Shown here: piece by piece, positions 25,710 through 33,457 of the stretch | Position numbering within the stretch: the first letter of the stretch is position 1 | How the letters are laid out: the number at the start of each line of letters is the position of its first letter | DNA from: Armatimonadota bacterium | Lineage (GTDB): Bacteria > Armatimonadota > UBA5829 > JAUSEB01 | DNA: 46,731 nt | Reading direction: 5' to 3' | Assembly (NCBI GenBank): GCA_030649165.1 | Contig: JAUSGG010000153.1 | Coordinates: 1-46,731 of the forward strand | Made by a program: the position numbers and the translations under genes | The notes under the pieces: generated by a model | What the model saw: the letters and a program-made list of their open reading frames with translations, nothing else | What the model was told of the DNA's origin: nothing | The model's database searches: none

Positions 25710-26672
25710 GTGAAGGTTATCTCGGTTAGCAGAAGAACTGACATACCGGCGTTCTATTCGGAATGGTTCATGAACCGCATCCGGGATGGCTATGTACGCT
25801 GGGTCAATCCATTCTCAAGACTTGTCCACAGAATCTCACTTCGACCAGAGGACGTGATGGCATTTGTCCTCTGGTCGAAGAACTACGCGCCGCTTCTGGC
25901 GCATACGGACGAACTGGACAGTCGCGGATACCGGATGCTCTTCCACTTTACTATCAACGGCTTGCCTAAGGTGTTCGAGCCTCGCGTTCCCGATACAGCA
26001 GACCTGGTAACGTGCGCGCATGCTCTCTCGAAAAGGTATGGAGCAGACGCCGTGCTCTGGCGGTATGACCCGGTGTTGATCTCAAGCATCACTGACCGGC
26101 AGTATCACATGCGTCGCTTTGCGGAGCTGTGTGCGGCTCTCGAAGGAACTGTGAAACGCTGCTACTTCAGTTTCGTGGTCTTTCACCGCAAGGTGCAGAG
26201 AAACACGGAGGCCCTGTGGAGGGATACAGGCGTCGTGTGCCACGATCTGCCAATTGCTGACCGGGTCGAAATCGCCAGCGCTTTGGCCGATGTGGCGTCT
26301 GCTCACGGCATTGAAATGGTTTCATGCTGCGGTGACTATCTCGTTGGGGGCAAGATCAAGAAGGCGCACTGTACGGACGCCGAGCTTTTGCGAAGGCTTT
26401 ACCCGGACAAGACGCGCCGCCTGGTCGAGGCGCCAACGCGGGACGGCTGCGGATGCTGCGAGTGCACCGACATTGGCATGTACGACACGTGCCCGCATGG
26501 TTGTGTGTACTGCTACGCGAACTCAAGGGCACAGGTTGCTCTGCGGAGTTACGAGAAGCATGATCCAAGGTCGGACATGCTCGGCCGGAGTATTCCCGTG
26601 TGTAGCATGGGGAGTTCGACTGGGCACGAGGAGCGCAACCACAATCACGAGCTTACACTGGATCTGCTCTAG
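25710..26672 (+). CDS. DUF1848 family protein with C-terminal Fe-S-type cysteine cluster
   Basis: 320 residues from a GTG start; the opening MKVISVSRRTDIPAFYSEWF is the family's normal N terminus, which fixes the start. Further family blocks are RVNP-type WVNPFSRL, FVLWSKNYAPLL, FHFTINGLP and DAVLWRYDPVL. The C terminus has a dense Cys set, DGCGCCECTDIGMYDTCPHG then CVYCYAN, which in this family probably holds an iron-sulfur cluster; the fold is thought to be related to radical SAM/TIM-barrel enzymes. The biochemical role is unknown. It is a single gene with its own promoter, followed by the hairpin at 26691 and a convergent tRNA. Confidence 0.88.
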   Translation: MKVISVSRRTDIPAFYSEWFMNRIRDGYVRWVNPFSRLVHRISLRPEDVMAFVLWSKNYAPLLAHTDELDSRGYRMLFHFTINGLPKVFEPRVPDTADLVTCAHALSKRYGADAVLWRYDPVLISSITDRQYHMRRFAELCAALEGTVKRCYFSFVVFHRKVQRNTEALWRDTGVVCHDLPIADRVEIASALADVASAHGIEMVSCCGDYLVGGKIKKAHCTDAELLRRLYPDKTRRLVEAPTRDGCGCCECTDIGMYDTCPHGCVYCYANSRAQVALRSYEKHDPRSDMLGRSIPVCSMGSSTGHEERNHNHELTLDLL

Positions 26673-26690
26673 CCCGTCGCTAGGTAAGCA

Positions 26691-26727
26691 AAAGCGGAAA
26701 ACCATCACAGAGATGGTTTTCCGCTTT
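26691..26727 (-). terminator. Hairpin directly 3' of tRNA-Glu; parent of the dispersed hairpins
   Basis: On the minus strand the tRNA CCA is followed by AGTGT and then the stem AAAGCGGAAAACCATC / GATGGTTTTCCGCTTT and TGCTT. It sits where a tRNA terminator belongs and also lies between the converging DUF1848 gene and tRNA. Copies at 9376 and 24170 keep this hairpin plus the last tRNA bases. Confidence 0.7.
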
Positions 26728-26732
26728 ACACT

Positions 26733-26808
26733 TGGTAGCCCGTAGGGGATTCGAACCCCTGATCCCCTGGCTGAGAACCAGGTATCCTAACCGCTAGACG
26801 AACGGGCC
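26733..26808 (-). tRNA. tRNA-Glu (CTC)
   Basis: Minus-strand cloverleaf of 76 bases including CCA: acceptor GGCCCGT/ACGGGCT (first pair G-U), D arm GTCTAGCGGTTAGGAT, anticodon stem CCTGG/CCAGG with loop TTCTCAG (anticodon CTC, reads GAG), T arm AGGGGTTCGAATCCCCT. Well-formed and probably the functional copy. Confidence 0.95.
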
Positions 26809-26848
26809 ACGATATGGGCGCCAGGAGCAATCACTCCTGACGACAAAC

Positions 26849-26877
26849 AGACTACCAAAAACCAGAGGGCTTGTCAA
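26849..26877 (-). promoter_or_regulatory. Promoter of tRNA-Glu copy 2
   Basis: Read on the minus strand: TTGACA (26877-26872), 17-bp spacer, TAGTCT (26854-26849), then GTTTGTCG. It has the same design as the promoter at 21054. Confidence 0.75.
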
Positions 26878-27244
26878 TCTGGATTTCTGGTAGTCTGTTG
26901 ATATTGCCGCCCCGCTAATGCCGTGTGTCTACCGAGTTTTGACCCCTATATTACTAGGGCGGGTGACCCCGATGGGCGCATGGTGAACTTCCGATTGCTC
27001 GGAGACTCGACGTACAACCCAATATATCAGAAGGCCCCCTAAAGTTGTGAGTGTCGGCTCAAAACTTCCTCGACGAATCACGCGCACGGCAGGGCAACAT
27101 TTTACGTCTCTTGACCACCCGTATCTTAGCATAATAATACCCGGTTTGCAAGCTGGAAAACGTACGGGGGAGCGAGGTTCATGGGGTTTATGAGGTTTAC
27201 GAGGGTTGTGAGGGTTATGGGGGCCGCCCTCCGCACACGAACCA
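26878..27244. other. Gene-free stretch with low-complexity tract
   Basis: No gene seen. About 27176-27235 is a degenerate G/T-rich short tandem tract (GGGTTTATGAGGTTTACGAG and similar), of the kind also found between the arg genes. Confidence 0.5.
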
Positions 27245-28171
27245 CTAACCACTTCTGCTTCCGCGCTTGCCAACTGCGCGCTTGATCATGTTGAGCGCGA
27301 TGAAACAACTCATCCTCGCAGTCAGCCCCAGGAGCACGATCAGTCTCGTATGCAGCGGCCAGCCGGAGGAGTAGTGTTTTTGGAAAAACAGCCGCATGCT
27401 TCTGTGGAATTGGTAGATCATCCGTATCTGCGCGAGGTCGCTTGAGGCGGCGATGCGGTGGATGACCGTGGAGCGCGGGAAGTAGCAGACCCGCCAGCCT
27501 TTTCCGTGCGCGCGGTGGCAGAAATCTACGTCTTCGCAATACATGAAGAACCTCTCGTCCAGCGAGCCGATATCTTCGAGCGCCTCCCGCCTGACGGTCA
27601 GGGCGGCCCCGGACACCCAATCAACGTCGCGGACTTCATCGTGCTTCCAGTCCGTCATAAGGTACTCCTTGACGTACCTGTTTTTCGGGAAAAGCCGGCC
27701 AAGGAACGTGTTGCGGAACACCCCCGCGCCGAGCGTCGGAAACCGCCTGGCCGAGAACTGGAGCGATCCGTCTACGTTCAGTATCCGAACGCCGATTACG
27801 CCGATTTGCGGCTCCGAGTCACCGAACGCGACGAGCTTGGCAAGCGAGTCGGACTCGACAATCCGGGCGTCCGGGTTGAGCATCATGACATAACGCCCGC
27901 GCGAGGCGGCGAGCGCCTGGTTTTGCGCGCGGGAGAAACCGCGGTTGTCTTTGTTGGCGATCAGCCGGACCTGAGGGAAACGTGAGGCGACCATGTCGGC
28001 GCTGCCGTCGCGGGAGCCGTTGTCCACCACGATTACCTCGTAATCCGCGCCTTCCTGAGCGAAAACCGACTCCAGGCAGTTCGCCAGCTCGTCCCTGGTA
28101 TTCCAGTTCACGATGCTGACGGTAATATCTGGTGAATCTTTGCCGGCGTTCTGTTGCGGGCGCGATGGCAT
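27245..28171 (-). CDS. GT2-family glycosyltransferase (308 aa)
   Basis: A typical rhamnosyltransferase/WbbL-like GT2. The N terminus VSIVNWNTRDELANCLESVF leads to EVIVVDNGSRDGS, NRGFSRAQNQALAASRG, the metal-binding LNPDARI (DxD-type), VDWVSGAALTVRREAL and ERFFMYCEDVDFCHRAHGKG with the acceptor-side acidic residues. A hydrophobic C-terminal stretch (LIVLLGLTARMSCFIALNMI) may touch the membrane. Such enzymes add sugars from nucleotide donors to surface polysaccharide on the cytoplasmic side. It is the last gene of a three-gene minus-strand set with a second GT2 and a HAD phosphatase; donor and acceptor are unknown. Confidence 0.9.
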   Translation of the reverse strand: MPSRPQQNAGKDSPDITVSIVNWNTRDELANCLESVFAQEGADYEVIVVDNGSRDGSADMVASRFPQVRLIANKDNRGFSRAQNQALAASRGRYVMMLNPDARIVESDSLAKLVAFGDSEPQIGVIGVRILNVDGSLQFSARRFPTLGAGVFRNTFLGRLFPKNRYVKEYLMTDWKHDEVRDVDWVSGAALTVRREALEDIGSLDERFFMYCEDVDFCHRAHGKGWRVCYFPRSTVIHRIAASSDLAQIRMIYQFHRSMRLFFQKHYSSGWPLHTRLIVLLGLTARMSCFIALNMIKRAVGKRGSRSG

Positions 28172-28235
28172 ATCGCGCCCGATCGGGGTATCCTCGCTTG
28201 GGTTCTGTTCCGGATTGTTGTCGCCGCTCGCCGCG

Positions 28236-29096
28236 TTAATCTCGAAGCTCCCTTCCCTGCCGGCGAATGAGGCGCATATTGAGCCAAATTCCCGCCAAAG
28301 CCAGCAGGTACATCGGAGACGGGATTCGTCCCCTGTAGTGTTTACGGTAGAACTTGATGAGAGAGCGCTGCGATTCCAGCCTCATTTCGTTCTTAACCTG
28401 CTTGGTACTTTGTCCTCCCAGGTGCAAAACCTCCGCGTCAGGCAGAAAATATATCTTAAAACCTGCTTGTTTTGCTCTAAAACACCAGTCAACCTCATTG
28501 AAAAAGATGCGAAATTGCTCGTCAAACGCTCCGATATTTTCCAAAACCCTCCGAGAAATCACCATACATGATCCCATAACCTGGTCTACCTCGGCGACCC
28601 GGTCGAACCCGAACCAGGTCATGCGATATGCGCCGAGCAATCTGCAGCGCGGGAATATTCCGGACAGTCCGAAGTACTCGCCGGCCAGGGCGAGCGGCGA
28701 TGGGAAGCCCCGGCAGCACTGATCGGTGCTCCCGTCCGGGCGGACCAGCTTTGCTCCTGCCGCGGCGGCGTCGGGATGGGTCTGCATGAAGTCCACAAGC
28801 GCCTGCAGCGCGCCGGGTCGGACCTCGGTGTCGGGGTTCAGGAGCAGAACGTAGTCGCCGGAGGATGCTTCGATCGCCTGGTTATTGCCGCGCGCGTAGC
28901 CGGTATTCTCGGTATTGGCGATGGTGTGGACCTGGGGAAACTCCGCTCTGAGGGCCGCCTCGTCGAAATCGGAGGAAGCGTTGTCGACCACTATGACTTC
29001 GAGGTCGGCCTCCGGCGGGTTGGCATAGATCGACCGCAGGCAGCGGCGGAGCAGCTCGGTTGTGTTCCAGTTAACTATCGAGATCGACAAACGCAT
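28236..29096 (-). CDS. GT2-family glycosyltransferase (286 aa)
   Basis: A paralogue of the downstream GT2 with the same motif chain: LSISIVNWNTTELLRRCLRS, EVIVVDNASSD, NTGYARGNNQAIEASSGDYV, LLLNPDTEVRPG (DxD-type), VDQVMGSCMVISRRVL and FFNEVDWCFRAKQAG. The start at 29096 overlaps the 3' end of the HAD gene by 26 bp, so the two are translationally coupled. A 64-bp gap separates it from the next GT2. Probably both act on the same surface glycan, adding successive sugars; that is inference from pairing. Confidence 0.9.
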   Translation of the reverse strand: MRLSISIVNWNTTELLRRCLRSIYANPPEADLEVIVVDNASSDFDEAALRAEFPQVHTIANTENTGYARGNNQAIEASSGDYVLLLNPDTEVRPGALQALVDFMQTHPDAAAAGAKLVRPDGSTDQCCRGFPSPLALAGEYFGLSGIFPRCRLLGAYRMTWFGFDRVAEVDQVMGSCMVISRRVLENIGAFDEQFRIFFNEVDWCFRAKQAGFKIYFLPDAEVLHLGGQSTKQVKNEMRLESQRSLIKFYRKHYRGRIPSPMYLLALAGIWLNMRLIRRQGRELRD

Positions 29097-29757
29097 CGAC
29101 GATTTCCCGCAGGCTTTCGACTACCTCGTCCGGTTCTACCTTCCTAAAAAAGTCGCGAGGCCGCTCGGGCGCGAGCAAGCCAATGGTGCGCATCCCCGCC
29201 GCCTTGCCGGCTTCGACGTCCATGGTGTGATCGCCGACCATCAGCGACCTGTCCGGCCTGGCGTCCAGGATTTCCAGCGCGCGCATAAGATGGTCGGGGT
29301 GGGGCTTCGTGTTCCGCACGTCTTCGCGGGAGAGCATGAGGAACCCGACGCCGAGCCCGGAGGCTTCGAGCGAAATCTCGCTAGCGCGGCGGCAGTTCCT
29401 GGTGACGATGCCGACTTTGACGCCGCGGTCGCGCAACGCGGCAATGAGCGCCTGGGCGGACTCCACTTCGCGCGCGGTCTCGCTGTGGAAAAGCTCTATG
29501 CGCTCAAGCCTGCGCATAGCCTCGCGCCGCGCCTCATCCGCGCGTTCGGGCAGTCCGCGGGCGTTGAGAGTGTCACAGACGTATTCGACTATGGCCAGAA
29601 TGTCCATCGCGCGCGCGGACTCGGGGGCCACGCCGAACTCGCCGGCCACGCCCAGCATCTCTTCCCGCATAAGGGCAAAGTCGATATTCGTCTCCACGAG
29701 CGTGCCGTCAAGGTCGAACAGGACGGCGTCGAGGTCGCGCAATACGTTGTTCATCAT
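29071..29757 (-). CDS. HAD-superfamily phosphatase, phosphoglycolate phosphatase-like
   Basis: Motif I is AVLFDLDGTLVETNIDF (nucleophile Asp in DxDGT), motif II lies in GIVTRNCRRASE, motif III is the Lys of NTKPHPDHLMRALEI and motif IV is MVGDHTMDVEAGKAAGMR. A helical cap lies between motifs I and II (about 20-90). About 228 residues, normal for the Gph-like group. I start it at ATG 29757 (a second ATG follows at once). TATAAT on the minus strand ends 5 bp before it, which suggests a leaderless mRNA. It leads the glycosyltransferase operon and may dephosphorylate a sugar-phosphate intermediate; phosphoglycolate is the textbook substrate but cannot be shown here. Confidence 0.85.
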   Translation of the reverse strand: MMNNVLRDLDAVLFDLDGTLVETNIDFALMREEMLGVAGEFGVAPESARAMDILAIVEYVCDTLNARGLPERADEARREAMRRLERIELFHSETAREVESAQALIAALRDRGVKVGIVTRNCRRASEISLEASGLGVGFLMLSREDVRNTKPHPDHLMRALEILDARPDRSLMVGDHTMDVEAGKAAGMRTIGLLAPERPRDFFRKVEPDEVVESLREIVDAFVDLDS

Positions 29758-29762
29758 GAGCA

Positions 29763-29768
29763 ATTATA
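29763..29768 (-). promoter_or_regulatory. -10 element (TATAAT) of the HAD/glycosyltransferase operon
   Basis: TATAAT read on the minus strand from 29768 to 29763, 5 bp before the ATG. No good -35 box is seen at the usual distance, so confidence is limited. Confidence 0.4.
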
Positions 29769-29809
29769 GCAGAGTGGAGAGGGGAGAGTGGAGCGTAACA
29801 ATTACGGTC

Positions 29810-29839
29810 TTGCCAATGCTCGTGCCGCGCTGCTATAAT
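29810..29839 (+). promoter_or_regulatory. Promoter of the arginine cluster
   Basis: TTGCCA (29810-29815), 18-bp spacer, TATAAT (29834-29839), 37 bp before argC. No clear ArgR box pair is visible around it. Confidence 0.7.
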
Positions 29840-29876
29840 ACTTTTTTGTTGACCATTTGGAAAAGAGGCGAGCGGT

Positions 29877-30920
29877 ATGCTGCGAATCGGCGTCGTGGGC
29901 GCGTCCGGCTATGCCGGAGGAGAACTGATCCGGATACTTTTGGGGCATCCGGAAGCGCGTCTCACGTACGTCGGGTCCGAGACCTACAAGGGCCAGTCGA
30001 TCGCCAAAGCCTTCCCCAGTCTTCACGGCTCCGACGCGCCTGTGTGCGAGTCCCCGGACGCCGGCGCCGCGGCTGAGAAAGCCGACTTAGTTTTCCTCGC
30101 GCAGCGCAACGGCTGGGCGACGCAGTTCGCGCCGAAGCTCCTGTCGGCGGGCAAGAGCGTGGTGGACTTCAGCGCGGATTTCCGGTTCCGGGACGGGGCG
30201 GTTTTCCAGAAGTGGTATAAGCTGGACAGCCCATCCGCGGAGATCCTGAAGAGCGCCGTCTACGGCCTGCCCGAAACGAGGGCGGATGAGATCAAATGTT
30301 CCTCGCTTGTCGCAAATCCCGGGTGCTATCCGACGGGGGCAATTCTCGCGTTGACGCCGCTACTGGCGAACCGGCTGATCGACCCATCGACCATAATAGT
30401 CGATTCCAAGTCAGGGGTTTCGGGGGCCGGGCGGTCGAAATTCGAGCTTGGCTATCTGTTTTCCGAGTTGGAAGGCAATCTCAAGCCTTACAACATCGGC
30501 GTTCACCGGCACACGCCGGAGATAGAGCAGGAGCTGAGCGCGGTCGCCGGGTCGCCGGTCACGGTGTCGTTTACTCCGCATCTCGTGCCGATGGTTCGAG
30601 GCATACTGACCACCACTTATGCGTCGCTGGCCGGGCAGGCGGAGACGGCGTCGCTGATCGATCTCTACCGCGACTTCTACGCAAAAGCGCCGTTTGTGGT
30701 CGTGTTTGGCGAGGGCGAATATCCGGCGACCAAGAACACCCAGGGATCAAACTATTGCCATATCGGGCTGAAGGTTGACGACCGGACCGGACGAGTCGTG
30801 GTTGTTTCCGCGATAGACAACCTGGTGAAAGGCGCCGCGGGCCAGGCCGTGCAGAATATGAACATCATGTGCGGGCTCGACGAGCGCGCGGGGCTGGGTT
30901 CTGCCGCGCTTTATCCGTAG
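29877..30920 (+). CDS. argC: N-acetyl-gamma-glutamyl-phosphate reductase
   Basis: 347 residues with the family's full length. The NADP-binding opening is RIGVVGASGYAGGELIRILL; the catalytic Cys is in VANPGCYPTGAILAL (GCYP motif); later landmarks are VDSKSGVSGAGR, GVHRHTPEIEQEL, FTPHLVPMVRGILTT and KGAAGQAVQNMN. It catalyses the NADPH-dependent reduction of N-acetylglutamyl-phosphate in the third step of arginine synthesis, in the cytoplasm. It is the first gene of the arg cluster, behind its own promoter, with a GAGGCG ribosome site. Nothing unusual seen. Confidence 0.97.
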   Translation: MLRIGVVGASGYAGGELIRILLGHPEARLTYVGSETYKGQSIAKAFPSLHGSDAPVCESPDAGAAAEKADLVFLAQRNGWATQFAPKLLSAGKSVVDFSADFRFRDGAVFQKWYKLDSPSAEILKSAVYGLPETRADEIKCSSLVANPGCYPTGAILALTPLLANRLIDPSTIIVDSKSGVSGAGRSKFELGYLFSELEGNLKPYNIGVHRHTPEIEQELSAVAGSPVTVSFTPHLVPMVRGILTTTYASLAGQAETASLIDLYRDFYAKAPFVVVFGEGEYPATKNTQGSNYCHIGLKVDDRTGRVVVVSAIDNLVKGAAGQAVQNMNIMCGLDERAGLGSAALYP

Positions 30921-30976
30921 TCGAGAGGTGGGGTTCAGGGAAGAACGCAGGGGATCTAATTGGAGGACGGGTTTTC

Positions 30977-31150
30977 ATGGCTTTCGAATACAAGGTATTG
31001 CTGGTTGAGCCATCGTGGAGCGCGGCGGCGGGCCGGGAGAATATCGAAAACGAACTGAATGAGCTGGGCAAGGAGGGCTGGGAGCTTATACCAATCACCC
31101 TCGACGGCTATTTGCTGCTGCAGCGGGCGAAGTCGGATGCAAAGGGTTGA
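30977..31150 (+). CDS. Small DUF4177-like protein (57 aa) between argC and argJ
   Basis: ATG 30977 is preceded by TTGGAGG (30960-30966). The sequence has the pattern of small DUF4177-type proteins: MAFEYKVLLVE at the start, then NELNELGKEGWELIPI and a final strand YLLLQRAK. Its stop overlaps the argJ start by 14 bp, so the two are probably translationally coupled. Function is unknown; its place inside the arginine operon suggests a minor regulatory or structural role there, but that is only inference. Confidence 0.7.
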   Translation: MAFEYKVLLVEPSWSAAAGRENIENELNELGKEGWELIPITLDGYLLLQRAKSDAKG

Positions 31151-32336
31151 CGGCGGCGTAACCGCGCCGAAGGGCTTCAGGGCGGCGGGCGTGCGGTGCG
31201 GGATCAAGCAGGCAGGGCCCGACCTGATGCTTTTGGCTTCGGACGTTCCGGCGACGGCGGCAGGCGTTTTTACAACGAACGCGGTAAAGGCAGCGCCGGT
31301 TCTGCTTTCGCGGGAACGGATCGATGGGGGCACGGCGCAGGTTGTTATCGCCAACAGCGGCAATGCAAATGCCTGCACGGGAGCGCAGGGAATGGCAGAC
31401 GCCGACCGGATGACGGAGCTTGTCGCGTCGGCCCTGCGGCTGAACAAGGACGAGGTCCTGGTCGCGTCTACTGGGATAATCGGCCAGCATTTGCCGATGG
31501 AAAAGATCGAGACCGGCATCGCCGTCGCCGTCGCCGCGCTGTCGTTCGACGGCGGAGACGCTGCCGCTCGGGCGATAATGACGACTGACACGCGGCCAAA
31601 GTCGATCGCCGTTGAGTTCGAGACCGGCGGCAAATCGGTCCGCATCGGCGGGATGTGCAAGGGCGTCGGAATGCTGGCTCCGAATATGGCGACGATGCTG
31701 GCGTTCATCACGACCGACGCGAAAATCACGCCGAGGGCGCTGCGGAAATGCCTGGCGCGATCGGCTGAGATTTCATTCAACTGCGTGACCGTGGATGGCG
31801 ATATGAGCACCAACGATTCGGCGTTCATACTTGCCAACGGGATGGCCGAGAACCCGGTCATAGACGGCGAGGGGCCGGATACGGATGAGTTTCAGGCCGC
31901 GCTCGACACGGTGACGGTGCATCTGGCGCGAGAGATCGCAAGAGACGGTGAAGGCGCGACCAAGCTGGTGGAGATTTGCGTGAATGGCGCCGCGACTGCC
32001 GATGACGCCAGAAGCGTGGCCATAACGATAGCCAATTCGCCGTTGGTGAAGACCGCCATATTCGGGCGGGATCCGAACTGGGGCCGCGTATTGGCGGCCG
32101 CGGGGCGCGCCGGCGCGCAGATGGACCCGGATAAGACGGACCTTTACTTCGGCGACGTCAGGGTTTTCGAGCAGGGCGAGCCGACGCGCGTCGATGCGGA
32201 AGAAGCCAGGCGACCGATGCTCGCGGACGAGTTGGTGATTACGGTCGAGTTGAACATCGGCGAGGCGTCGGCCAAAGTCTGGACCTGCGACTTCTCTTAT
32301 GATTACGTGAAGATCAACGCAGAGTACCATACGTGA
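31137..32336 (+). CDS. argJ: Glutamate N-acetyltransferase / amino-acid acetyltransferase (ArgJ)
   Basis: I start it at ATG 31137 (MQRVDGGVTAPKGFRAAGV), which matches the family N terminus; the open frame runs 26 codons further up, through the small gene. Key features: GVFTTNAVKAAPV, IANSGNANACTGAQG, and the self-cleavage site in CKGVGMLAPNMATMLAFITT, where the chain breaks between Ala and Thr and Thr becomes the nucleophile; then NCVTVDGDMSTNDSAF and GRDPNWGRVLAAAGR. 399 residues. It recycles the acetyl group from N-acetylornithine to glutamate and, if bifunctional, also makes N-acetylglutamate from acetyl-CoA, which would explain the lack of argA here. Confidence 0.96.
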   Translation: MQRVDGGVTAPKGFRAAGVRCGIKQAGPDLMLLASDVPATAAGVFTTNAVKAAPVLLSRERIDGGTAQVVIANSGNANACTGAQGMADADRMTELVASALRLNKDEVLVASTGIIGQHLPMEKIETGIAVAVAALSFDGGDAAARAIMTTDTRPKSIAVEFETGGKSVRIGGMCKGVGMLAPNMATMLAFITTDAKITPRALRKCLARSAEISFNCVTVDGDMSTNDSAFILANGMAENPVIDGEGPDTDEFQAALDTVTVHLAREIARDGEGATKLVEICVNGAATADDARSVAITIANSPLVKTAIFGRDPNWGRVLAAAGRAGAQMDPDKTDLYFGDVRVFEQGEPTRVDAEEARRPMLADELVITVELNIGEASAKVWTCDFSYDYVKINAEYHT

Positions 32337-32395
32337 GGAGTCGGCGGAGTCGAGGGAGCGGAGACCTTCGGTCCGGCCAGGTGCGGGGAATGGGA

Positions 32396-32475
32396 CGGAT
32401 CGGACCGATTGGACCGATCTGACGGATCGCCACAACCGACAACCGATAACCGACAACTGATAACCGATAACCGGG
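32396..32475. repeat. Degenerate short tandem repeats upstream of argB
   Basis: A run of GGACCGATT/GGACCGATCT units, then CGACAACCGATAAC units repeated about four times. Low-complexity and not coding; directly followed by the argB start. Confidence 0.65.
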
Positions 32476-32482
32476 TGAAAGA

Positions 32483-33361
32483 ATGCCATATTCTTCCGAA
32501 CAAGCACAAATACTGACTCAGGCTTTGCCTTATATTCAGCGGTACTCCGGCAAGACCATCGTTATCAAGTACGGCGGGCACGCGATGGTGGACGAGGAGC
32601 TGAAGCGGTCCGTCATGCGGGACATCGTGCTCTTGCGGTGCGTCGGCATGAATCCGATACTTGTGCACGGCGGCGGCCCCGAGATCACCGAGGTAATGAA
32701 GAAGATCGGCAAGGAGCCGAAATTCGTCAACGGTCTGCGCTTCACCGATTTGGAGACGATGGAGATCGTGGAGATGGTCCTTTCCGGCAAGACCAATAAG
32801 AGCCTTGTTTCTCTGATCAACCAGCAGGGCGGGCGCGCGGTCGGTCTGAGCGGCAAGGACGCCAATCTGATCGTGGCGGAGAAGGCTGAGTCTGATGGTG
32901 ATGACCTTGGTTTTGTCGGGCGAGTCAAGCAGATCAACCCCCAGATATTGGAGATATTGGCTCGTGAGGAGTATATCCCTGTGATTTCTTCCGTAGCTAT
33001 TGGCCCGAACGGCGAGAGCTTCAATATGAACGCGGATGATGTTGCTAGCGCGCTTAGTGTTGCAGTTAAGGCCGTCAAGCTGATTATGATGACTGACGTT
33101 AAGGGCATTTACGATGACAGGAACGACGAGTCAACTCTGTACTCATTGCTAAAAATCGAGGAAGTCGGGAATATGATGCGATCAGGCAAGATAGACAAGG
33201 GCATGATTCCCAAAGTCAAGGCCTGCACAGATGCAATCATAGAGAGCCACAAAGCTGGCAGACACATAGAGACGCATATAATAAACGGCTCCGAGCCGCA
33301 CGCGCTGTTGATGGAGATTTTCACGGATACGGGTATTGGGACGATGATCGAGGCCGGTTAG
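32483..33361 (+). CDS. argB: Acetylglutamate kinase
   Basis: 292 residues. Amino-acid-kinase fold with the phosphate-binding KTIVIKYGGHAM, the substrate loop LVHGGGPEITEVMKK, VGLSGKDANLI, NMNADDVASALSVAVKAVKL and MTDVKGIYDD. The N-terminal helix before the core (SEQAQILTQALPYIQRY) is the type found in hexameric, arginine-inhibited enzymes, so feedback control is likely. It phosphorylates N-acetylglutamate with ATP, the second step of the pathway. It lies about 145 bp after argJ, separated by repeat sequence. Confidence 0.97.
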   Translation: MPYSSEQAQILTQALPYIQRYSGKTIVIKYGGHAMVDEELKRSVMRDIVLLRCVGMNPILVHGGGPEITEVMKKIGKEPKFVNGLRFTDLETMEIVEMVLSGKTNKSLVSLINQQGGRAVGLSGKDANLIVAEKAESDGDDLGFVGRVKQINPQILEILAREEYIPVISSVAIGPNGESFNMNADDVASALSVAVKAVKLIMMTDVKGIYDDRNDESTLYSLLKIEEVGNMMRSGKIDKGMIPKVKACTDAIIESHKAGRHIETHIINGSEPHALLMEIFTDTGIGTMIEAG

Positions 33362-33368
33362 TCGGGGG

Positions 33369-33416
33369 TTCAGGGGAGAACGCCGATGAACACGGATGAA
33401 CACAGATAAACGCAGA
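33369..33416. repeat. GAACxCxGATGAACACGGAT-type dispersed intergenic repeat
   Basis: AGAACGCCGATGAACACGGA followed by TGAACACAGATAAACGCAG. Related tracts are at 36395-36437 and 42654-42676, and a scrap near 30940. Confidence 0.65.
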
Positions 33417-33457
33417 TGGGGGAGTCGAGGGACCGGTAGACGAAAGGACGTAGGACA

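Noticed and set aside
29763-29839. ArgR operator in the divergent region
   Set aside because: No convincing pair of ArgR-type palindromes could be seen by eye.
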